From contig CALWMT010000173.1 in the NCBI GenBank assembly GCA_944382045.1, positions 1 through 5,911 of the forward strand: DNA of 5,911 nt, given 5' to 3'. The notes below the pieces were generated by a model that saw only the letters and a list, made by a program, of their open reading frames with translations, did no database searches and was not told the origin of the DNA. Positions 1 to 5,300 of the stretch are shown piece by piece (within the stretch, counting starts at the first letter, position 1; each line of letters starts with the position of its first letter). Source of the stretch: an uncultured Enterocloster sp. Lineage in GTDB: Bacteria; Bacillota; Clostridia; Lachnospirales; Lachnospiraceae. Position numbers and translations under genes: made by a program.

Positions 1-735
1 CCTAATCTCTCCTCTAATTTCGCCTCTTCTCTCTCCCTCTCTTCGCTTCGCCTCCAGCTTATCCGCAAACAATTCATTCAGCGCATCACACACGGTCTCT
101 CCCTCCTTATACATCTTCCAATTTGCCCGCACAATCAGATCCATCACCGCACTGTACAGCGGGTCGCTGTCCTTCCCCCTGTATGCCCTCGCAAGCACTT
201 CCACATCTCTTTCCATCTGCAAATCCTGCCGCAGACGGCTCAGCCACACATTTTCCTTTGGATCCAGCTCCCTCTGCACCACTATCTGCAGCGGAAACAG
301 CAGGTCATTTACATAATAAATTCCAGCACATTCCCGAATTACTTGAACCGAATACCGCTTTTTCAGAAATGCCATAAGCTTCTTCGGATACTGGTTCCCA
401 ATCAGCGTAATGGTAATTTCCTCCGGCGGTATCTCCTGCTCTTTTTTCGTCCCGGACTGGAGAAGTCCGGCGTAGCTCATCACCTTAAAAAAGCCATTGA
501 CGGTATGAGCTTTTCCAGGACTTTTATACTCTAAGATATTGTACTGCCGGAAAATACGGCCAATCCGCTTCTCAACCCGCGCATCCCGCTCCATCTTGAT
601 GATCAGCGTATCAATGCGCAGCGGTCCATTCGTCAGGTTAAACTCCTTCAAAAACTGAAGCTTATCCGCCTCCCCGGACAGCTCTATCTGCATGGCGGCC
701 TCAAAAGCCGGATGCCACTGCAGAGTATGCTTCAT
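1..735 (-). CDS. PD-(D/E)XK nuclease-like protein (Rpn / putative transposase type), 3' end cut by window
   Basis: This frame is open for 245 codons from ATG at 735 to the window edge with no stop, so the C-terminus is missing. The start is well supported: a GGGAGGAG ribosome binding site lies 5 bases upstream. The protein starts MKHTLQWHPAFEAAMQIELS. It carries a PD-(D/E)XK-like core: D42 in the strand LRIDTLIIK, then E69-Y-K71 in ILEYKSPGK, followed by a helix near residues 79-92. This matches the pattern of Rpn-type recombination-promoting nucleases and the many related Clostridia proteins of about 250-330 residues, which probably cut DNA or derive from such enzymes. From about residue 228 the tail becomes Arg/Glu/Gly-rich with a GEIR repeat, typical of the variable C-termini of this family. 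It is separated from the upstream operon by a terminator and has its own promoter candidates. Its real substrate cannot be read from the sequence. Coding is certain; the nuclease assignment is likely. Confidence 0.8.
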   Translation of the reverse strand, partial: MKHTLQWHPAFEAAMQIELSGEADKLQFLKEFNLTNGPLRIDTLIIKMERDARVEKRIGRIFRQYNILEYKSPGKAHTVNGFFKVMSYAGLLQSGTKKEQEIPPEEITITLIGNQYPKKLMAFLKKRYSVQVIRECAGIYYVNDLLFPLQIVVQRELDPKENVWLSRLRQDLQMERDVEVLARAYRGKDSDPLYSAVMDLIVRANWKMYKEGETVCDALNELFADKLEAKRREGERRGEIRGEIR

Positions 736-752
736 CTGCACTCCTCCCTTCC

Positions 753-781
753 ATTATACGCAATATCTTTTCTTTTTTCAA
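753..781 (-). promoter_or_regulatory. Candidate sigma-70/A promoter P2, very close to the nuclease-like gene
   Basis: A TTGAAA -35 box (776-781) and a perfect TATAAT -10 box (753-758) are separated by exactly 17 bases on the minus strand. The predicted start site is near 746, only about 11 bases before the ATG at 735, so the Shine-Dalgarno sequence would sit at the extreme 5' end of the mRNA. The match is strong, but the position is unusual, so it could be fortuitous. Confidence 0.5.
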
Positions 782-803
782 TGCGCTCCACAATCTGAAT
801 CTC

Positions 804-838
804 CGGCCGAGATGGCCGCTTGACGGGCAAAGCTGCCC
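804..838 (-). other. Two adjacent small hairpins in the leader of the nuclease-like gene
   Basis: There are two perfect 5-bp inverted repeats side by side. The first is CGGCC (804-808) with GGCCG (814-818) around a 5-base loop. The second is GGGCA (825-829) with TGCCC (834-838) around a 4-base loop. If transcription starts from the candidate promoter at 878-906, both would fold in the 5' leader, about 70-100 bases before the start codon. Neither is followed by a T tract on the minus strand, so they are not simple terminators. Their function is unknown and they may be chance structures. Confidence 0.35.
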
Positions 839-877
839 TATTGAACAACAGAATTTGCAGATATCATTGATGCCCCT

Positions 878-906
878 ACTATACCACACCGCTAAAGCAA
901 TTGCAA
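878..906 (-). promoter_or_regulatory. Candidate extended -10 promoter P1 for the nuclease-like gene
   Basis: TTGCAA (901-906) and TATAGT (878-883) are separated by 17 bases on the minus strand, and a TGG directly precedes the -10 box, giving the extended -10 TGn motif. It lies immediately after the terminator of the preceding operon, where a new promoter is expected. It would give an mRNA leader of about 135 bases that contains the two hairpins at 804-838 and keeps the ribosome binding site intact. The rest of the 736-917 gap shows no gene. Confidence 0.5.
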
Positions 907-917
907 CAAAAAGCAGC

Positions 918-968
918 AAAAAAGCGGCCTCCCGCCCAGCTCCCCCAGGAGCCAAAGCAGGAAACCGC
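918..968 (-). terminator. Rho-independent terminator after the MgtC-like gene
   Basis: On the minus strand a 9-bp stem pairs the arm at 960-968 with the arm at 924-932, including two G-U pairs. It is followed directly by six T residues (918-923). The interior can form a second hairpin, pairing 948-953 with 938-943 around a 4-base loop. The structure begins about 40 bases after the stop codon at 1008-1010 and probably ends the MBL-PHP-MgtC transcript. Confidence 0.7.
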
Positions 969-1007
969 CTTCGCAGCTATTTAAGACCACAGACATTCCG
1001 ACCGCCA

Positions 1008-1700
1008 TCACCCGGAAATCCCCTTCACCCGCGCGTCCTTCGCCCACCGGGCCACCAGCTGGCTCCGGTCGTACCTCGCAGGATAGAGAAGCTCCATCTC
1101 AAGCTTTGCCTCGCCCTGGGCCTTCTCCTTGTGTACCTTCAAGCGGAGCATGCGTATCTTCTCCTGGGCGAGCTGGTCCGTAAGCTCAGGCATCAGGCCG
1201 TCGTAATCATCGGTCTGCAGCTTCATAAATCCCCGCACCGGCTCCGCCGTAAAGAACGTGGCCTTATGCAGAATCACCTGGGTGACAACCACCAGGATGC
1301 CCGCGCTGATTCCGATAAAATAAGCACCGGCTCCGATGGCCATCCCCACCCCGGCGGTGGTCCAGATGCCCGCCGCCGTGGTGAGGCCGCTGACCGTGTT
1401 GTTGCGCACAAAGATAATGCCTGCACCCAAAAATCCCACACCGGAGACAATCTGGGCCGCCACACGGGAGGCGTCAAAATCCGGGATGTCCTCAAATCCA
1501 TACTTGGACACAATCATAATCAGGGCCGCTCCCAGGCACACAATGGAGTGGGTGCGCATCCCCGCGCTCTTCTCCCGGTTCATACGTTCATAGCCGATGA
1601 CATATCCCATAAAGCAGGCCAGAACCATGCGGCAGAGAAGCTCCAGCTCCTCGTGCCCGGCCAGCTGCCACTGGGAAATTACCCTCCAAACATCATCCAT
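1008..1700 (-). CDS. MgtC/SapB family membrane protein
   Basis: The product is 230 residues, the usual length for MgtC-type proteins. The N-terminal membrane domain shows the family signatures clearly: GYERMNREKSAGMRTH at about 36-51, then VSGVGFLGAGIIF at about 85-97, then GLTTAAGIWTTAGVGMAIGAGA at about 105-126, with roughly four to five membrane segments up to residue 145. The polar C-terminal part (about 155-230) fits the small cytosolic ACT-like domain of some MgtC homologues. MgtC proteins are inner-membrane factors known for survival at low magnesium and inside host cells, and in Salmonella for inhibiting ATP synthase. Those roles should not be carried over to this homologue. The gene starts 9 bases after the PHP gene and in the same reading frame, and the nearest GGAGG is 12 bases before its ATG, so translation may depend on the upstream gene. 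Its link to a sugar importer is unexplained. Family assignment is firm; function is open. Confidence 0.93.
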   Translation of the reverse strand: MDDVWRVISQWQLAGHEELELLCRMVLACFMGYVIGYERMNREKSAGMRTHSIVCLGAALIMIVSKYGFEDIPDFDASRVAAQIVSGVGFLGAGIIFVRNNTVSGLTTAAGIWTTAGVGMAIGAGAYFIGISAGILVVVTQVILHKATFFTAEPVRGFMKLQTDDYDGLMPELTDQLAQEKIRMLRLKVHKEKAQGEAKLEMELLYPARYDRSQLVARWAKDARVKGISG

Positions 1701-1709
1701 CCCTGCATA

Positions 1710-2567
1710 CTACCTCCGAATCAGCTCCACAATCCCCTTGTCCAAAAGCGCGTCCTTGAGCTCAGCCGAGGTTTTCACTGGCCGGTCAAGCACAACCCCT
1801 CCGGAGGCCAGATGCCCCACCTCATGGAAATCGGATGCGGATATCTGAATATATTCCGGGTGTCTCCGGATAATTCCCTCAATCTTCTCCGGCTCCTGGG
1901 CCCAGTGGAAGTTCCCGTTGTAGACCTCGATGCCGTCCAGCTTATTCTCGCACTCCGTCAGCTCGCACACCCGCATCACATAGGGATGGGGAAGCTGCTC
2001 CTCCCGTCCCGCATCCCGGTACTTGTACCAGGTTGTTGCGGGAAGCACGGGCATGGGCGGGTCCTTCTTCATCATCTTAAGCATCTCCACATTGGGATAG
2101 CTGTTGAACCGCTTCCCATCCTTCCAGTCCATAATCCGAACCCGGACCGGATGGGCCTGAATCACCAGCATCCCGTGGGCGTGGAACAAATCAATGGCGT
2201 CCCCGATGGACATAAGGTAGGTCTCCGGATACTTGTAGAGAAATTCCTCCGTCATTCCCACAATGAGGAAATCATTTTCCGACTCCACATTCCGAAACTC
2301 AATGCCCAGGAGCACGGAAAGGCCAATCCTATCCCCCTCCGCCTTTGCGGCCCGGTAGCCCGTCAGATAAGCGTCAATCTTCCGGGACATATCCATATCC
2401 CCCAGGCTGTCAAAATACTGCCTGTGGTAATGGTCCGTAATCATGACCCCCTGATAGCCCGCCTCCTTGTAGAGACGGACCCCCTCCGCCGCGGGCACCT
2501 CCCCGCAGGAGCTGGTCTCCTTTGTGTGCATATGCATCTCCAGAAGAAATCTCTCTGTTTTCTCCAT
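1710..2567 (-). CDS. PHP-domain metal-dependent phosphoesterase
   Basis: The product is 285 residues, and a full PHP metal site is visible: H12-M-H14 near the N-terminus, D45-H46 in MITDHYH, E90 in LLGIEFRN, H139 in IQAHPVR, and D246-F-H248 in SASDFHE. PHP proteins use two or three metal ions to hydrolyse phosphate esters. Relatives include histidinol phosphatase, 3'-5' nucleases and the cyclic ribose phosphate phosphodiesterase PhnPP. There is no signal peptide, so it is probably cytoplasmic. The long insert between H139 and D246 may shape substrate choice. The ATG overlaps the TAA of the upstream MBL gene as TAATG, with GGAGG (2578-2582) 10 bases ahead, so the two genes are translationally coupled and probably act on one pathway. 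All metal ligands are present, so an active enzyme is expected. The substrate is unknown; a phosphorylated or cyclic-phosphorylated sugar is inference from context. Confidence 0.88.
   Translation of the reverse strand: MEKTERFLLEMHMHTKETSSCGEVPAAEGVRLYKEAGYQGVMITDHYHRQYFDSLGDMDMSRKIDAYLTGYRAAKAEGDRIGLSVLLGIEFRNVESENDFLIVGMTEEFLYKYPETYLMSIGDAIDLFHAHGMLVIQAHPVRVRIMDWKDGKRFNSYPNVEMLKMMKKDPPMPVLPATTWYKYRDAGREEQLPHPYVMRVCELTECENKLDGIEVYNGNFHWAQEPEKIEGIIRRHPEYIQISASDFHEVGHLASGGVVLDRPVKTSAELKDALLDKGIVELIRR
1713..1717 (-). promoter_or_regulatory. Distant ribosome binding site for the MgtC-like gene, inside the PHP gene end
   Basis: GGAGG lies in the last codons of the PHP gene, 12 bases before the ATG at 1700. 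This is longer than the usual 5-10 base gap. A nearer AGGG touches the ATG and is too close to act. The ATG at 1708 is out of frame, and the PHP stop codon TAG (1710-1712) blocks any earlier in-frame start, so 1700 remains the best choice. Confidence 0.5.
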
Positions 2568-3403
2568 TAAAACTCAACCTCCATCCCATCGTAAGCCGCG
2601 ATAAATCCCTTTTCTGCAAAAATCGGCGTGATGCGCTCGTGCACCGGATTCTGGGAGTGTACAAAATGGGTGGCCACAAACCTCGTATGGGCATCCGCCA
2701 TTCCCTCCGCAAGCATCCGCTCCCGCACCCTTATATTGTCCGGAAGGCCCATATGGCCCGCGAATATCCCGGTTTTCTCCACCATGGTGCAGTCCAGCAC
2801 CACGCAGTCAAAGGAAAAGCGCCCCAGGGCCTCCCAGGTCTCCTCTGCGAACATAGCGCTGTCGTGCCCATAGAGAAGGGTATGTCCCTCCCGTTCAATC
2901 ACGTAGATAAAGCAGTCCTCCCGCTTATCGTGGTTAGCCGGCAGGGCTGTCACCCGGTAATCTCCCACGGAAAACGTCTCAAAGGGAGACACCTCCCGAA
3001 GTCCCAGGTAATCCCGCAGTATCTCTCCCTCCGGGTTGAAGGCATCGGCCATCTCCCGGATTTTTTTCATCACCATCCCATTTCCATATACATCCAGGTG
3101 CCGCTCCCTGTCATAGTAGGCCATGGGAGGCTTTATCTGCATCAGCCCCAGGGGAAAGAGATGGTCCTCATGGGAATGTGTGACGAGCAGATGGTCGATG
3201 GCGGAAAGGTCCAGTCCCCGGCACAGGGTCTGGGCGTAGCCGTCCATGGAAAAATCAATGAGCAGCCCCTCGTCCACCTGGGCACAGGTCCGAAACCGGT
3301 AGTTTTTCCCGCCAAGCGCCCGTATTTTTTTACAATACGCACACTCACAGAAGATTGCCGGCACCCCCTCCGAGGCAGCCGTTCCATAAAAATGCAGCTT
3401 CAC
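2567..3403 (-). CDS. PhnP-like metallo-beta-lactamase-fold hydrolase
   Basis: The product is 278 residues and starts with GTG at 3403. The strand MKLHFYGTAASEGVP is followed by a Cys cluster, C19-E-C21-A-Y-C24, and a later C40. These resemble the structural zinc site of PhnP-type enzymes. The catalytic motif THSHEDH is at 75-81 (H76, H78, D80, H81). Further likely ligands are H158 in PANHDK, D181 in YGHDSAMF and H246 in ATHFVHS. PhnP cleaves 5-phosphoribosyl 1,2-cyclic phosphate after C-P lyase. Other members of this group hydrolyse other phosphodiesters, and no C-P lyase genes are visible here. The protein is probably cytoplasmic, as it has no signal peptide. It is the first gene after the transporter terminator and is coupled to the PHP gene by TAATG. 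A general MBL hydrolase is certain; phosphodiesterase is likely; the exact substrate is unknown. Confidence 0.88.
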   Translation of the reverse strand: MKLHFYGTAASEGVPAIFCECAYCKKIRALGGKNYRFRTCAQVDEGLLIDFSMDGYAQTLCRGLDLSAIDHLLVTHSHEDHLFPLGLMQIKPPMAYYDRERHLDVYGNGMVMKKIREMADAFNPEGEILRDYLGLREVSPFETFSVGDYRVTALPANHDKREDCFIYVIEREGHTLLYGHDSAMFAEETWEALGRFSFDCVVLDCTMVEKTGIFAGHMGLPDNIRVRERMLAEGMADAHTRFVATHFVHSQNPVHERITPIFAEKGFIAAYDGMEVEF

Positions 3404-3411
3404 GTTGTCTT

Positions 3412-3417
3412 CCTCCT
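3412..3417 (-). promoter_or_regulatory. Strong ribosome binding site that sets the GTG start of the MBL gene
   Basis: A perfect AGGAGG sits 8 bases before the GTG at 3403. It fixes the start at the codon giving MKLHFYGT, which is the normal first beta strand of this family. The next in-frame ATG is far inside the fold, so the GTG start is well supported. Confidence 0.8.
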
Positions 3418-3444
3418 ACTGTCAAAACTCATTGCATTTCCTGC

Positions 3445-3488
3445 AAAAAACCAGCCGGGCGGCCCAAAGCGCGCAGGCCGGCCCAGCT
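3445..3488 (-). terminator. Rho-independent terminator between the ABC permease and the MBL gene
   Basis: On the minus strand an 8-bp stem pairs 3481-3488 with 3453-3460 and contains one G-U pair. Beyond a one-base bulge, four more pairs form between 3476-3479 and 3461-3464. After two G residues come six T residues (3445-3450). The structure begins 6 bases after the permease stop codon. No convincing promoter lies between it and the MBL gene, so it may be a partial terminator that lowers, rather than stops, expression of the downstream genes. Confidence 0.7.
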
Positions 3489-3494
3489 TTCGCA

Positions 3495-4346
3495 TTATCC
3501 CTTCACTCCAGACACCACCACGCCCTGGATGAAGTATTTCTGCAGAAATACAAACACCACAAGGATGGGCAGAGCCACAATCACCGCGGCGGCGAACACC
3601 AGGTTCCACTGGATGTTGTACATGCCGCTGAAGAAGGTCAGACCCACGGAGATGGTCTGCTTGGTGTTGGAATTGATATAAATAAGGGGCTCCAGGTAGT
3701 TGTTCCACTGGTCCTGCATCGCCATAATCATGGCCGCCAGCAGGGCCGGCTTAGCCTGGGGCAGTATCACGTACACAAGCCTCTGCCACACGTTGCAGCC
3801 GTCGATTACTGCGGACTCGTCCATCTCCACCGGAATGCCCATCACGCTCTGCCGTATCATAAAGGTGTAGAAGGGCTTGGCAAAGAAGAAGGGAGCAATC
3901 ATCGGGAACCAGGTGTCCAGAAGCTGCAGCCGGTTATAGATAAAGTACAGAGGGGTGAGCACCACCTCGCCGGGGATAATCATGGTCAAAATCACCAGCA
4001 CAAAGACCTTATCCCTGCCCCTCCAGCGAAGTCTGGAAAAGCCGTAGGCCACAATGGTGGAGGAAACCACCGCTCCAATCACCGAGGTGATGGTGATGAT
4101 AAAGGAGTTGCCCAGCATCTGGCCGAAATTTAAGGCCGCGTAATTGTACGCCTCCGGGTAGTTGGCAAACCGCAGGGGCCACACGAAAAACTTGGGCGGA
4201 AACTGGAAGATTTCCTCGTAGCTCTTGAGTGAATTGAGGAAAAACCAGTAAAGCGGAAACATAAACACAATGGTCAGGGCAATCAGGGCCGCATAGCAGG
4301 CCGCCGTCCTGGCCCCTCTGCCGTTCTTATACTTCTTATCCATCAT
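3495..4346 (-). CDS. Carbohydrate ABC transporter permease, MalG/UgpE type (CUT1)
   Basis: The product is a 283-residue inner-membrane permease with about six membrane segments (near 17-38, 78-103, 113-135, 146-165, 199-219, 248-270). It forms the import channel together with the MalF-type partner encoded just upstream. The EAA loop that contacts the ATPase is present at about 174-196: E174, G183 and L195-P196 in the pattern E-DESAV-DG-n-ILP. The short N-terminus before the first membrane segment and the overall length are normal for MalG/UgpE-type subunits. The start codon overlaps the upstream stop as ATGA, a standard sign of translational coupling. Two ATG codons stand in tandem (4346 and 4343), and the GGGGG ahead of them is 4 bases from the first and 7 from the second, so either may be used. 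The terminator follows at once. The ligand cannot be deduced from the permease. Confidence 0.93.
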   Translation of the reverse strand: MMDKKYKNGRGARTAACYAALIALTIVFMFPLYWFFLNSLKSYEEIFQFPPKFFVWPLRFANYPEAYNYAALNFGQMLGNSFIITITSVIGAVVSSTIVAYGFSRLRWRGRDKVFVLVILTMIIPGEVVLTPLYFIYNRLQLLDTWFPMIAPFFFAKPFYTFMIRQSVMGIPVEMDESAVIDGCNVWQRLVYVILPQAKPALLAAMIMAMQDQWNNYLEPLIYINSNTKQTISVGLTFFSGMYNIQWNLVFAAAVIVALPILVVFVFLQKYFIQGVVVSGVKG

Positions 4347-5236
4347 TCACCCCCGTAGAATACCCACTTGTTGGACGACCGGAACACTAAGATGGTCAGG
4401 GCGCCCACGATGACAAAGAGCAGCACGGACATGGCGTTTGCGTAGCCCAGGCGGAAGTTCACAAAGGCATTCTTGTACAGGTAGAGCATGTACACCAGGC
4501 TGGCGTCATTGGGACCGCCGTCCGTCAAAATCTTTATCTGGGTAAATGTCTTAAAGGCTCCGATTAAGCCGATTAGCAGGTTCATAAAAAGCACCGGCGT
4601 CATCATGGGAAGAGTGATGTGGAACACCTGGCGCAGCTTGCTGCACCCGTCCAGGTCCGCCGCCTCATACAGGGAGGTGGGGATGGACTGAAGGCCGGAC
4701 AGGTTGATGATAATCATCTTTCCGGACTGCCACAGGCTGATGAACACCGTACTGGCGATGATGGTCCCCGTCTTGGCAAGCCAGGACACCTTATCAATTC
4801 CCAGGAAGCTTAACAGATAGTTGATGATGCCGAAATCCGTGTCCAGCATCTGCCGCCACAGAAGGGTGGAGGAAACCACCACAATCAGGCAGGGAATATA
4901 GAAGATAGTGCGGAACACGGTGATTCCCTTTAACCTCTGATTCAGCAGATTGGCCAGAAGGAATCCGAAGATGAGCTGCAGCGGCACCGCCACCACCGCG
5001 TACAGCAGGGTGATTCCCAGGGATTTCCAAATCAGTGGGTCCCCGGTAAACATGGTAATATAGTTCTCAAGACCGATAAAGCGGCTGGGCGACAGGAAGC
5101 TGTAATTGGTCAGGCTCATTCCGAAGGCCAGGATTAGGGGGATGAGCGTAAAGCTCACCACCCCGATAATCCAGGGGGAAATGAACAGCAGACCTGTGCG
5201 AAGCTGCTTCTTCTCACTTGCTGTTAGTCCTTTCAT
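4343..5236 (-). CDS. Carbohydrate ABC transporter permease, MalF/UgpA type (CUT1)
   Basis: The product is a 297-residue inner-membrane permease that pairs with the MalG-type subunit. The N-terminus, with polar KGLTASEKKQLR then a hydrophobic segment at about 14-40 (ISPWIIGVVSFTLIPL), is typical of UgpA/short MalF proteins. Further membrane segments lie near 73-98, 105-127, 157-178, 208-230 and 267-285. The EAA loop is complete: E191-A-A-D-L-D-G197 followed by ITLP at 207-210. TDGGP at 238-242 is also a common feature of this family. The ribosome binding site AAAGGGGA lies about 7 bases before the ATG. The gap to the solute-binding protein gene is 64 bases, and the downstream permease overlaps by 4 bases. 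No ATPase gene is visible in the window. In Firmicutes, CUT1 systems commonly use a shared MsmX-like ATPase encoded elsewhere, which probably applies here. Confidence 0.93.
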   Translation of the reverse strand: MKGLTASEKKQLRTGLLFISPWIIGVVSFTLIPLILAFGMSLTNYSFLSPSRFIGLENYITMFTGDPLIWKSLGITLLYAVVAVPLQLIFGFLLANLLNQRLKGITVFRTIFYIPCLIVVVSSTLLWRQMLDTDFGIINYLLSFLGIDKVSWLAKTGTIIASTVFISLWQSGKMIIINLSGLQSIPTSLYEAADLDGCSKLRQVFHITLPMMTPVLFMNLLIGLIGAFKTFTQIKILTDGGPNDASLVYMLYLYKNAFVNFRLGYANAMSVLLFVIVGALTILVFRSSNKWVFYGGE

Positions 5237-5258
5237 TCGATGTCCCCTTTTTCTAACT

Positions 5259-5293
5259 TAACAGGTAACAGTTACTGCGCAAATCCGGGCGCA
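5259..5293 (-). repeat. Short repeats and hairpin between the solute-binding protein and permease genes
   Basis: The 64-base gap 5237-5300 contains a perfect 5+1+5 inverted repeat, GTAAC-A-GTTAC (5265-5275). Directly beside it is a 5-bp hairpin, TGCGC (5276-5280) with GCGCA (5289-5293), around an 8-base loop. TAACAG also occurs twice, 7 bases apart (5259-5264 and 5266-5271). A stem-loop here could protect the 3' end of the binding-protein message, as in maltose-type operons, or the repeat could be an operator. Both ideas are inference. Confidence 0.35.
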
Positions 5294-5300
5294 TGCAGGC

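Noticed and set aside
1..60. CT-rich stretch as a non-coding low-complexity repeat
   Set aside because: It is explained by the Arg/Glu/Gly-rich coding tail on the minus strand, in frame with the nuclease-like gene.
701..955. Minus-strand open frame overlapping the start of the nuclease-like gene
   Set aside because: It runs through the terminator and both promoter candidates, is out of frame with the real gene and has no family similarity.
855..2570. Very long plus-strand open frame of 571 codons
   Set aside because: It lies antisense to the MgtC-like and PHP genes, which have clear family motifs. Its translation is His/Pro/Leu-rich and low in recognisable domains, as expected for the shadow of GC-rich genes.
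3420..3425. Perfect TTGACA on the minus strand before the MBL gene
   Set aside because: No -10-like sequence lies 16-18 bases downstream; that position falls in the start of the coding region.
2522..3532. Plus-strand open frame of 336 codons
   Set aside because: It is antisense to the MBL gene, shows no recognisable motif and has no good ribosome binding site.
3405..4133. Plus-strand open frame of 242 codons
   Set aside because: It is the shadow of the MalG-type permease gene; its His/Gly-rich composition does not resemble a protein family.
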